Assembly: GCA_017893485.1 (NCBI GenBank)
Contig: JACEHZ010000375.1
Location: 930,001 to 994,000 of the forward strand
DNA from: Hemerocallis citrina
Lineage: Eukaryota > Streptophyta > Magnoliopsida > Asparagales > Asphodelaceae
Direction: 5' to 3'
DNA length: 64,000 bases
Shown here: in pieces, positions 22,728-33,986 of the stretch
Position numbering within the stretch: position 1 is the stretch's first letter
How the letters are laid out: each line of letters opens with the position of its first letter
Notes under the pieces: generated by a model
The model's database searches: none
The model's input: the letters and a program-made list of their open reading frames with translations, nothing else
What the model was told of the DNA's origin: nothing
Made by a program: the position numbers and the translations under genes

Positions 22728-25700
22728 TGTAATACCCCGCAAAAATAGCATATGGCTATTTTGCATCGTAATCCGTGTGCAATTGAGAATTGCACGAGAT
22801 TGTGTATTTTCTAATAATAATTGATTGTTATTGAGAAATATCACATTTATTGTCTACTTTATTTTATAATTTTGAAAGATTATTACGAGGCAGTTTTAAT
22901 GTATTTTTGTATTGTTTATATTGTTAAAGTAGAGTTTTGGGGTTCATTTGAAATATAATTGGAACTTGGGGGCTTGTATGTAATATTTCCTTTCTATTAT
23001 TTATTTATCTATCTATTTATTTATTTTATTTTATAAAGCCCACCTCACCCATCTCCTTCCTTCTCCATTTTCTTTTCTTTCTCCCGTCCCTTCCCAACCG
23101 ACATAAAAGAAACCCATCGAAACCTCTTTCGGTCGCCACTTCCCCCGCTCAAATCCACTCTATTTATCCACCGTTTCCAAATTAAATTTGGGGGTAGACT
23201 AATAGAAGGGTTCTCTACATCGTGGCGGTGTCCGTTTTTCGAAAGTATTTCGAGAAGGTAACCCCTATTTTATTTTATTGTATAAAATTAAGTATTTTCA
23301 GTTTCTATTAAGTATAAATATGGTAGTAGGGAGTTTAGGAGGGATTGGGTGTTATAGATACGAGAAATTAGCAAATTGATAGAGGATTTGAAAGTTGTTA
23401 ATAAATTAGGGTTTTGGGTTTGTAAAAGAGAACTATGTGTATGAATTAATTCTCGTATGGTAGTAGAAATTGTGGTAAGACTATTAGAATAATTTTGGAG
23501 TCCTTTAGTAATTGTTCGAAAATAAGAATCTCATCGGAATTCGAGTGATTACGTACAAAGCACGTGTGCACCCTAGGCATTCAATAGAATGCATGTGTGA
23601 TATTGGAGTTAGTATTATTATTTTCCCGTAACTGTTTTGGATGCTTGAGCCTTGATTGCTTTGAATTCTGATGATAGGATTTACTAGCGGCTTTGGAGGC
23701 GTGGTGGCGCTTCGAGTCTTCGCGGGACAAATTGTGAGTATGATATCTTTTATTTTACGCACATGATGCGTTGTGAAAATTTTAAATTATGAATTGCTGT
23801 GTATTTTCGTTTTTGTATCGTAGTGTAGCATGGATGTTTTGAGTTAAGGATTGGTGTGGACACTCTTGTATGTGTCCACAACTATAGGTTAAATTCCATA
23901 AATTATTGAGGTCGGTTGATGCCTCAGAATAAATTGTGGAGTGCGGCTAGTCTGAAAGGACAGAGCTAAAGCCGATTGCTTTTGGACCGATGTTCGAAAG
24001 GTCATAACCAATTGTACGTGTATGATCTTTCTATGAACCTTTGAGAATATATGAGGTTTTGTAGTATCAAGATGATTGGATTTGGGGAAATGGTTAGCTG
24101 GAAAGTTGTAGACCAGAGTCTTAGAGTTTCAGAATGGGTGGTGTCAAGCAAATCTGAGTTGTGTGTTGGAAGTTGTGGTTGTTGTAAGTTTGGTACCCTG
24201 TTGTTGAGATTGACTTCAAGATTAAGTTAGCATGGGGACTTGAGCTCTTAAATATTTGAGAGAGTCGCCCACTAGGGGATTGCTGTGGATCTCCCTACCA
24301 TTCTAGAAGTCTAATTGTGTTGATTTCCGATGAGCGTAGCTTGGGTCACAGCTACTGCTATTTCTTGAGATTTCATCGGACAATTGATGAGGAGCCCGCT
24401 GCATACCGCAGTGTGGTGATCATGAGCTATCGGGTTTTAATGATGTTTTAGCATTTCATTTGGAACTTGGATGAGTTCCTGGGCTTAATACTCATGGTAG
24501 ACATGAGTGAGTTGGGATATAACTCTGGTCGGGTTGTGTTTGGTGTTTCGATGCCTGAGTCTGTCAATGGTCAAGAATTGATGGTTATGTGTGTGCTTAC
24601 CTTCCTTTGAACTGTATTGCATCCTTGGGGTGCCGTTGGACTACTCGCCGAGGGTCACGGGCCGAGATTATTTTGGTCGCTGACCTATGAAGGTATGGGG
24701 AATCAATGAATGTGATTCCGGAATGGTTGTTACCTTGACAGACCAGTCAGGCTCGACTGTGTTGATCGACACCGAGTGTGATTTGAATAACAACATATTT
24801 TCAATAAACTGCATTGATTAAGTTTTCTTTTATTGTTTCGCTCAAAGTCTGAATTGGTATTAGGGGTGATTCCCTATAATCCAACTCGTTCTGAGAGTTA
24901 GCACTAAGTGGTGATACTGGTTGTCTCTTCCCGTCATTAGGGATATGCACTGCGGTGCGTATCTTGCACTGTTAATTCCTGAAGTACCATGGTAAGAACG
25001 GGATGTTGATATCCTGGCGGATCGGGGGTATTTTAGGACCTCCGAGGTCGTCATGTTCTATGTTGGTGGACACGAACGGATCATAAAGGATTTTTGCGCA
25101 ATGGATATACTGCGGTATATCTGTAAGTTCGTCACAGCTTTCGAAGACGGTTCGACGCAGTAATTATTGGTGACTTCGGGGTAGCGCCCCGAATTATTTC
25201 TTTTATTTTCACCTCCTCAACCATGTCATACTGTCAGGAACAGGAAGTAGAACAAATTAGAATGCATTGCATAGTGAGGGTTCAAATCCCTGAACTGGAG
25301 AAACGGCTTGATCTGGGTCACATGTAGTATGGGATGCATGTGTATCCAGAATCTTGCTGACATTAGATTAAGTGCATTTGTTCTATACTCTGTATTGTTG
25401 CATTAAACTCAGGTCATGGCATACACGAATACTAGGAAATTAGGATACACGTTATTTTCCATTCAAGCCAAATTGTGAGTGTGATAGTTGAACTGCGTGA
25501 TGAGTGTGAAAGTGATGTATTGCGAGACGTGATGAATGAATGAATGAATGTGATGTTATGTGATATGAGATCGCGAAGGAATATTCGTCGCGAGTATGTA
25601 ATTGCAAATGAATGGTAAATAAGATGCAGTTTATGTGGAAATAGAGTGCGTGTGAATGTAAAGCTTTATGGAAAAATAAAGCTATAGAAATATTTGCATA

Positions 25701-26728
25701 AGGCGTAAAGTGATGGGCCTTAAGCGACTAATTTGGAAATGACTTTTCAAATTAAAGTTAAGTATGTTTGTGAGCAGGTGTGGATATGCATACAGGAAGC
25801 GGTGCAGTGAGTATTTGATGTGAATTTCCATTTATGATATTCACATGTTCAGATTTATCTTGGTATTCGTAAGTTCGTTCTGTTTTACGTATAAAGTTTA
25901 ATTTAGTTGCTTATTAATAAATTATACTCACACCAGAAATGGCTAACCCCTTAGTGTTTGGAGGGTAGGGGGTTTCTGGACTACCCTAGGCCCCTACTGT
26001 TACAGGTCCTCAGCGGTGCAGAGGTGAGGTGTAGATTCTGTGGAGTGGAGCTTCATTCTACAATTTGTTACTTAAGGTTTAATTGTGTGAATAGTGAATT
26101 TTATGCTTTAAATTGTATTTTTGATGTATAAGTACGTGGATGATGATGATGAGTAATAGTGTGGAGTGGCATAATATGTTTCTGACCCGTACCCATCTTG
26201 TTGTGGAGTACCGGGCCCTGTTGTGTGGTTTATAAATTATTTTCTAAAAACCTTACTACGTTTTCAAAGGGATTTATGGTTTTTAATTGATATTTGACAT
26301 TCTATTATGAGTTTGGCCCCCAAAGCATATATATATATTGCCTGTGTGTTTCTGCTCATTTTGGCCTGGGGAGCCCGTGATATAATTGCCTGTGATGTGA
26401 GCTACGGAATTTAGAGCAGAATTCCGTAAGCTTTTTGTGTTTCGGGGTAGAAATTTCAGGGAAAATTCTGCCGAAATTTTCTTAGAAATATAATTATCTT
26501 AGTTTATGTTTAAAGTAATATAGAAATTGAAAGAATTGAGTTTGGAGTCAATATGGGGGCGTTACAGCTTGATATGAATAAGTGATGTTCGTAACTATTG
26601 ATGTATTAACTCTGATGGCAATAAAACTGTTTTAAATTTCCGTGCTATTTACTGTGTTGAGATGCATTTGAAGGTAAAGATTCTGGTTGTGTCACGGATG
26701 TCCGATGACGGGGATCGGGGGCGTTACA
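22728..26728 (+). repeat. 3' LTR of the nested GAG-only element
   Basis: Near-identical to 16859-20876; differences are scattered substitutions and small indels (for example the GAATGAATG repeat near 25535). It is followed by the GTACT target duplication. Confidence 0.92.
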
Positions 26729-27600
26729 GTACTGTACTTCAACTTACTCCCCAGATTACTTTGAAGACTCTCTCAAAACTGCGACCTGAACCTCGTATCC
26801 CTGTCAGATACAATACTGACTGGAACCCCATGAAGTCTGACAATCTCTTGCATGTACTTCGCAGATAAGCTCTCAGTAGAATGTCCAACTCTGAAGGGAA
26901 CGAAGTGAGCGCTCTTGGTTAACGTGTCCACAATCACCCAAATGACATTGTGACCCTTAGGACTCCTCGGCAAGGCAGTCACCAAATCCATGGTGATATG
27001 CTCCCACTTCCACTCCAGAATGGGAAGAGGCTGAAGAAGTCCAGCGATCCTCTGATGCTCTGCCTTCACCTGCACGAAGATCAAGCACTGTGACACAAAA
27101 CTCGCCACGGGCCTCTTCATGCCATGCCACCAAAAATGAAGCTTCAAGTCCCGGTACATCTTCGTACCACCAGGATGAATAAAGTACGACGATTAGTGGG
27201 CTTTCTCAAGCAACTTCTGACGAACCACACCCTTCGGAACACACAACCTTGACCCAAAACGAAGAGATCCATCTGAGTGAACAACCATATCAGTCCTCGT
27301 ACCTGCTTCAACTTCGGCTCGCAACCCTTGCAATTGCTCATCACCTGCCTGGGCCTCCTTAATCTGCTCAACAAGAGACGAATGAAACTGAAGCATCATG
27401 CATCTCTGAGCAGAACCTAGCAAGATGACATCCAAATCCAACCTCCTCATTTGCTCAACAAGCTCTCTCTGCTGAGTTAGGAACATGGCGACTAGTCTCC
27501 TACTCAAAGCATCTGGCACAAAGTTCACTCTACCAGGATGGTATTGCAAACTGATGTCATTGTCAGCCATCAACTCCAACCTTCGCCTCTGCCTCATTCA
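26729..27600 (-). pseudogene. Chromovirus RNase H end, linker and integrase core (split)
   Basis: Minus-strand reading gives DNDISLQYHPGRVNFVPDAL (RNase H/linker) and, after a stop near 27194, the integrase zinc region with HPGGTKMYRDLKLHFWWHGM. The CX2C half reads CLIFVQ where CLICQ is usual, so one zinc ligand is lost. The core shows WKWEHITMDLVTALP, then HNVIWVIVDTLTKSAHF and SIVSDRDTRF (two catalytic Asp). The code runs on through GSKLKYST to the insertion point, and the glutamate lies at 16.8 kb beyond the nested element. Frameshifts and lost ligands make it non-functional. Confidence 0.85.
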
Positions 27601-28096
27601 ACTCCTTCTGAGTGAACACATACTTAAGACTTTTGTGGTCAATAAAGATCTCCACTCGGTCTCCAAGTAGATAATGCCTCCATAACTTCAAAGTAAAAAT
27701 CACGGCAGCCAGTTCCAAATCATGGGTAGGATAATACTTCTCGTGCGGCCTCAACTGTCGAGACGCATAAGCAACAACTCGACCCTTGTGCATCAACACT
27801 GAACCTAGGCCCTTTCCAGAAGCGTCACAGTGAACCAAAAAACCACCTGTACCATCCGAAATAGTCCACACTAGCGCTGAAGTTAACCGGCACTTCAACT
27901 CAGCAAAAGCTCCACTACAAGCTCCATCCCAAACAAACATCTGATCCTTCCCAGCCAGCATAGTCAACGGACCAGCTACCTTCGAAAAGTCTTGGACGAA
28001 CTTTCGATAATACCCGGCCAAACCAAGGAAACTTCTCACTTCCGAAACTGACTTAGGAACAGGCCTGAGATAATGTGCCCCAAGAAGGTAACTCAA
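27563..28096 (-). pseudogene. Chromovirus RT C-end and RNase H
   Basis: It reads [20 protein letters not shown] (RT thumb/connection), then [17 protein letters not shown], the RNase H core with catalytic Asp. [37 protein letters not shown] and [17 protein letters not shown] follow. Compared with relatives, about 20-25 codons between the RT palm end (CELWLD) and PVPKS are missing. An internal deletion therefore created the frame break at 28093-28096. Confidence 0.85.
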
Positions 28097-29222
28097 TCAA
28101 GCCATAACTCACACTTGCTGAGTTTCCCATAGAGCTGATTCTCCCTCAAGGTCTGCAAAACCAACCTCAAATGATCATCATGATCCTTCCGATTCCGAGA
28201 GTACACCAGAATGTCTTCTATGAAGACCACGACAAATCTGTCTAATAATGGAGAGAAAACCCTGTTCATCAGACTCATGAACATTGCTGGCACATTCGTG
28301 ACTCCGAAAGGCATCACAAGGAACTCATAGTGCCCGTATCTAGTCCTGACCGCAGTCTTCTGTACATCAGCTGCCTTCACCTTTACTTGATGATAACCAG
28401 AGTGAAGGTCCAACTTTGAAAAGACAGCAGCTCCGCCCAGCTGATCAAACAAATCATCAATCTTGGGTAGTGGATACCGGTTCTTCACTGTAACACTGTT
28501 CAGCTCACGGTAATCCACGCAAAGACCACGACTCCCATCCTTCTTACTGACAAACAAGACAGGAGCGCCCCACGGGGACACACTGGGCCTAATGAAACCC
28601 AAATCCAGCAAATCCTGAACCTGCACCTTCAGCTCTGCTAGCTCAATAGGTGACATCCGGTAAGGACTCTTCGATATCGACGCAGTACCCGGCTGAACAT
28701 CAATATCGAATTCAACATCCCTATGAGGGGGTAGTGCAGGAAACTCCTCGGAAAACACATCCAGAAAATCCCGTGCAATAAGAGGTGCGGCCTCACAGCC
28801 TGAATGCAACTCCATTGCACAACCAACATCGACAACAACTTCCTGACCACGCCCAAGGGGTAACTCCCCAGCATGGAACTCAAACTCCTCACAGCCTGGC
28901 ATCCGAAAAACAACCTTCTTCGCTTGACAATCAATGACCATGTGGGTCTCACCCAGCCAATCCATGCCGAGAATCACATCTAACCTTGAACTGCCAATCA
29001 CAATCAGATCTGCTCTGAAATCAGCACTCCCAATAATCACAGGACTCTGCTTGCACTCCCGGGAACAAACAACACCACCACCACCTGTAATGATATGCCA
29101 AGCAACTGGCAACTCACTGCACCCCAACTAATGCTGATCCACAAAGCGGGAGGAGACGAAGGAATGGATTGCTCCGGAATAAAAAAGAACACGAGCAGGA
29201 ACAGAATAAACAAGAATAACAC
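28093..29222 (-). pseudogene. Chromovirus protease and reverse transcriptase
   Basis: The protease begins VILVYSVPARVLFYSGAIHSF at 29222; the family active site DSGAS is here YSGAI, so the catalytic Asp is gone. One in-frame TAG follows (near 29130), then an open 344-codon frame with the protease remainder ([18 protein letters not shown]). RT follows: [65 protein letters not shown] and FIEDILVYS. The RT catalytic FIDD/YVDD motif reads FIED. Motifs fit the Tekay/Del chromoviruses. It is joined in frame to gag across a 158-bp GT-AG segment. Confidence 0.88.
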
Positions 29223-29380
29223 CTAAGATAGAGCCAAAACAAGAGAAAAAGATGAACAGACGAAAGATAACCAAGGAATATGAAAAATATTGCAGAAAGA
29301 CAACATGGACAAAGATGCAAGGGAAATAAATGAAACAAGGAACAAATAGCAGAACAACAAAAGAAAACACAAAAGAATAC
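29223..29380 (-). other. Candidate 158-bp spliceosomal intron between gag and protease
   Basis: On the minus strand it starts GTATTC and ends ATCTTAG and is very T-rich throughout. Removing it gives the continuous protein EEVVAG|VILVYSVPARVLF, exactly the joint expected in intact relatives. Both flanks stay in frame. Confidence 0.6.
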
Positions 29381-30603
29381 CTGCAACGACTTCTTCCGCG
29401 GTCTGAGCTTCCTCCGCGGTCAAGTTGAAAGTCAGACCTCTCCCTGGAGCAGCGGTCCTCTAACCGACAATCTGATGCTGAGGGGGAAGTGGCGTTCTAG
29501 CCTGACTATATCCAGGCATGACTGCAGCCTGGTCGTGCCTCCTCCGAGGACAATCTCAAACCAAGTGGTCGGTACCACCACAACCGAGACAACGGTGGTT
29601 AGCCTTCCAGCAATTCTTGCACAAATGCCTAGGGGCCTGGCAAAAGTCACAAACAACATCCCTCCGTGGAGGAGCAGGACGGTAGAGAGCTGTCCTGACG
29701 GCAAGGACCGGAGCTGGCCTCCTGATCAGACCTCTAATAGGCCTGGCAGCAACAACAGCAGAGTACTGCACAATCTGCTGAGAAGGGGTCTCACGAGCAT
29801 GAGTCTGCTCTGCCGCTCGAGCTGCCTCCAAGGCATCCGCATAGGTAAGGAGATGATGGACGGCCAAGTGCACCTGAATACCCTGATCAAGACCCAAAAG
29901 GAACCTCCGAGCAAGATCCTCCTCATTTGCCACCAAGGAGGTAGCGAAGCGGCTGAGCCTGGTGAACTCCATGGTGTACTCGTTCACGGATCTAGAGCAC
30001 TGTTCCAAGAAATACTTGGTGTTACAACACTGTATATACAATATTTAATAAAATCTCAAAACACGGCACTAATAAATCAACCAGACAACCAACCAACCAA
30101 CCAATCTGCTTCAATGTAAGAAATTGATGCTCCATTTCTATCCGGGTGATGTGCGGGAAGAATTTCTCCTGGAAGCTTTGAGCGAAAGTGGCCCAAGTAA
30201 TAGGATGCTCTAGCCTCTCGGATTCTGCCCTCCACCAGATGTGGGCCAAATCCACTAACTAGACGCATATCACATTCACACGATCGGCATCGGGGACCCT
30301 AGCTGCTTGTAGCAGACTCTTCGTCCGTATCAGCCACTGCTCAGCCTCAAGTGGCGTCTCAGTACCAGCGAACTTATCAGGGTGCAACCTCATGAGATCC
30401 GTAACAGTACCTGGATGAGGGGGCACAACTACAGGGGCAGGCACAACGGGGGTCGGAACAACATTCCGGTTAGCAGCTTCCAAAGTGGCCTTAACCAATT
30501 CACTGTGCTCCTGTTGCATCTGAGCAATCTGCTAGAGCACCTGAGTTACAGCTGCCAACTCAGGATGGCCTTCTTGCGAAGACGAACCATTCCCACGTGC
30601 CAT
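29381..30603 (-). pseudogene. Chromovirus gag
   Basis: The start at 30603 reads MARGNGSSSQEGHPELAAVTQ. The capsid part shows RLHPDKFAGTETPLEAEQW, ITWATFAQSFQEKFFPH and VNEYTMEFTRLSRFATSLV, then LARRFLLGLDQGIQ. The C-terminus has a Cys-rich stretch with CLGCGGTDHLV and DCP forming a CX2CX4HX4C knuckle. An in-frame TAG (near 30535), a stop near 30256, an insert of about 105 bp at 30001-30105 and a TGA in the zinc knuckle break it. A candidate 3' splice acceptor (TTTTGTGCAG) lies four bases before the ATG. In an intact copy it would form the virus-like particle. Confidence 0.85.
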
Positions 30604-30749
30604 AATCTGCACAAAACTCAAAACAATTAGCTTTTAGATCCAGTTGATTAATAATTATTTATGCAATATATGGCCTGTCGGGAGTCAAGTAATCCAATCG
30701 AGCCAAGCCTGCCTAATGTATTAGTAAAACTAACACATTAGCCAAACCT

Positions 30750-30764
30750 GATGCTCTGATACCA
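30750..30764 (-). promoter_or_regulatory. Primer-binding site of the chromovirus
   Basis: Minus strand TGGTATCAGAGCATC, a perfect initiator Met tRNA PBS core, 10 bp inside the LTR border at 30775. Confidence 0.9.
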
Positions 30765-30774
30765 CTCATAACCT

Positions 30775-33700
30775 TGTCACGCCCTGCTTTCCAAAAGAAA
30801 TACGGAATACGGTACGTGCCTAAGCCCAGCGGATAGTTTTCACCATCCATAAGCTGTACGGACCTACCTGACTCATCATAACAGTAAATATAACAATATA
30901 CTCCAACCAAACATGCAAAAACAATCATAACTCAACAGTATTTATTGCATCAATAATAAATGTTCTAATAAATACTAGATCCGAAACGAAATAATAATCC
31001 TGGGATAATAAGCCCAAATCCAGGTCTCAATATAGTTCATGAAATAAAATAGTTCATCAAAACATTTTAGCAAATTATTTCAATTTTGCAACTCAAAACT
31101 TTTGCTCACCAACTCCAATAGGTAATTGATCAGCAAAACCTGCTCATATGGCAATAACAAGAAAATAGGAAATACAGGAAAACATAGCGCCCGTTAGATG
31201 CAAGTCCGGGCCGCAAGCAACACAAGTAGGAAAATGGAGGAAAAACTAAACTAAACAGGTAATACTAGTATGGAAAAAGCAGTAAATATAACAATATACA
31301 GATGGTAGTAAGCAGCGGAATAAGAGTAGAAGTGTAACAGTAACAGTAAGGATCAACAGTAACAGTGTGTCAACGGTAGTAGTAATCAACAGTAATAGTG
31401 AATCAACAGTAGCAGTAAAGTCCACAGTAAACGTAACAGGATATAACAGTATAAATAGTTATTCTTATGTCTAATTTTTATTACTAACTAGGGAGCACTT
31501 CATGCGTCCCATTTATTTACCACATGGTTGCTACATCAAACATTTTTGCTTTAAGATTTGAAGTGGAACTTCCATAGGGCAATATATTCAGACAAATAGT
31601 AATAATAACAGTAATAACAAAAAACAGTGTCATGGATAATGCCTCATGCATCCAAAAAAAAATAGTAGGTACCATAGTAAACAGTAGGGAAACGAGTCCC
31701 TTCTGAATATGCATTTCTATATTGTCCACTACTCGATCTTTGCCCTTAAAAACCCCAGCTTGATTTCTTTTATTATTAATAAACTTGTGTGAACGAATAC
31801 AAACAGGCTAAAGACATGGCATGAACAAGAAATATGTTTAAGATGACATAGTGATTGCAACGGTTGATAAAAACAACTCAAAATAGCTAAAACAATGAAT
31901 TTTTCAGTTCTGTACGAAATCTGAGATTTCCGTTGCTACAGAATAGCAAATCCAAGTCTGTCAGAAAATATAGAAACTAGAATCTTTTCCGATTCCAGAA
32001 TATATATATGTCACATATCAGCCACAGAAACAAGGTTGAAAACAGCGTTTAATACAAAAGTTATGTTTAGCTAGAAAATGCAAAATCGTGTTTGTAAGTA
32101 TGGAAAGAGTTGAAAATCATCATAATCAAATCAGAGAAAAATTTGGAAGAAGCTTTAACATATCTAGTTTCAAAATATAAAATATCATGAATTTATATTA
32201 TAGATAGTATAGTAAACAAAATTGGAAAAACAGAATAATACGACAAAATCTCAATTCTGAAAGTTCGGAAGAGATAATTCATAAAGTATAATTCGAAATC
32301 CAGATCCGTAAAAAGTTTGATAAAATAGACAAATAAGGCTAAAGTTCTTATTCACAAAGTTTTCATCAAAAACGAATAGAATCAGGTTGATAACATAATT
32401 CTTTACTGAACAGAATGCAGTTTGAAAATATATCGACTAGTTTCATAAGTATGAATTGAGATACAAAGGTCATTAATTAATTCTACAATAATTAGGGATT
32501 GATCTCAACCATGTTTAAACATACTCAACAAAATATAAAGTTCAAATTCTACTTTTAATATCAGTTTTAAAATAAAATTTCCTACAGAATACATATAGTT
32601 CAGAATCTAGAAAATACGATATGTCTGCAGTGAAACGAAAATAACTCATGCATAAAAACTCAGAATTCAGATCCGTCAAAAGATCTAGAAACTAGAGAGT
32701 GAAGGCTACAATTCATGTTCACAAACCTATTTATTTTATTGATGTTAACAGGGATTAATTTACTATACAAAATAGGGCAGCAACAAAACAAAAGTTCTTT
32801 TATGTATTTTATCAAACAACTTAACTACAACGGTCCAACCTAGATGTCATACAACGCATGGTATATGTGGGTTACTCAAATCAGCATAGCATGTGTATAA
32901 ATGGTCTATAATGAGATCACACATCCAACAAACATCTATGCAACAGTCATCTACAACATACGGTGTACCACAAACAACATACAGTCAAAATATCATCTAA
33001 TCTATTTGCTTTCATGCAATGAGTGTCAATTATTGTAACTAATCATGATCAAGAGATGGTGTCAACGGTTAAACTAATAGATATGGATCATCATGAGAGT
33101 ACAAATATTTTCATACTATATTACTTATGGTCTTAACTTGTATGACAAAAAGAAACACATACAAGGTACTTGCCTGATATTGAAGACGACGAAAACGTCG
33201 AATAGAATAACGGGAACGGATCCCGAACAACGAACACAACGAACACGAATGAGAACCAGAACGAGAACTCCAATACTCGAGGCACGTGCACACAAAAGCA
33301 CACACACAAAGAGACAACAGCCAAACAATAGCAAGGGCAATCAGCACCATCATCAAGGGCAGCGGCGGCGTCAGCAAGGACGGCGACGATGGCCCGAGGT
33401 CGTGGCGGCGCTAGGGGGCGACGAAGACGGCTACTGTTGTGATGCTCGACCACAGCGATGATGATGGGAGAGGGTTTTGGCCTGGGTTGGGTCGCAACGG
33501 AGAAGAAGAGAAAAGGAGGCCTGACGGAAAGGGAGGTCTGGACGTCGGGGGTGTCGCCGGCATCGAAGTCAACGACGATAGTAAAGGGGAGAAGGTCGGG
33601 GGTTGGGATAGGAGAGAGAGATGGTGACGGCTAGGAGAGAGGAAATAGGTATTAGGGTTTTGATAATTAGGATTAGGGTTCAATTAGGGTGGTTATATAT

Positions 33701-33986
33701 GGATAAAATGGGTATGGGTTAACTGGGTAGTATCCAATAAGGTAAAAGGAATCCAATAAGAGACAATTAGGCCATGAAATAGGTTTAAGCAATAGACGAG
33801 ATCAAGAACAAATTGTGTGCCAAATAAAAGAGAATAAAAAGCCGAATCAATGCAAAATGAATCACAAGATAGAAGAACAGCACACCATAAAATGATAAGG
33901 ATTTAAATACAACCAAAAAGTAAAATAAATAATCAATATTTTATTAAATATAATTGAAAATACAAATACGAGCAATAGGGGTTACA
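30775..33986 (-). repeat. 5' LTR (B) of the chromovirus, 3.2 kb
   Basis: The plus-strand ends are TGTCACGCCCTGC and GGGGTTACA, matching LTR A. The PBS beside 30775 shows this is the 5' LTR of the minus-strand element. Reading minus, the order is TATA (33700-33693), a GC-rich leader (about 33640-33340), donor-like CAG|GCAAGT (33174-33168), the conserved CTCGATCTTTGCCC block (about 31735) and a simple-repeat zone (31310-31450). Flank 30770-30774 (AACCT) does not match 33987-33991 (CCTCC); that is expected because the inner end faces the element. The matching 3' LTR is lost. Confidence 0.85.

Larger units (their letters stand above)
16859..26728 (+). mobile_element. Nested GAG-only LTR retrotransposon, 9.87 kb, intact ends
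   Basis: Flanked by a perfect 5-bp duplication GTACT (16854-16858, 26729-26733). LTRs are 16859-20876 and 22728-26728 (4018 and 4001 bp), both TGTAATACCCCGC...GCGTTACA, differing at roughly 2% of sites by eye over the first kilobase. The internal domain is only 1851 bp and has a PBS, one gag-like ORF and a polypurine tract, with no protease, RT or integrase. It must be mobilised by an autonomous partner. The organisation matches the non-autonomous class known as TR-GAG or LARD-like elements. It is the youngest large insertion here and splits the chromovirus integrase. Confidence 0.93.

Noticed and set aside
29475..30119. 214-codon plus-strand ORF
   Set aside because: Antisense shadow of the chromovirus gag, which has clear capsid and zinc-knuckle motifs on the minus strand.
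33093..33461. ORF rich in Arg/Gln
   Set aside because: Lies on the opposite strand of LTR B across its GC-rich leader; overlapping ORFs exist in most frames there, as expected from composition.
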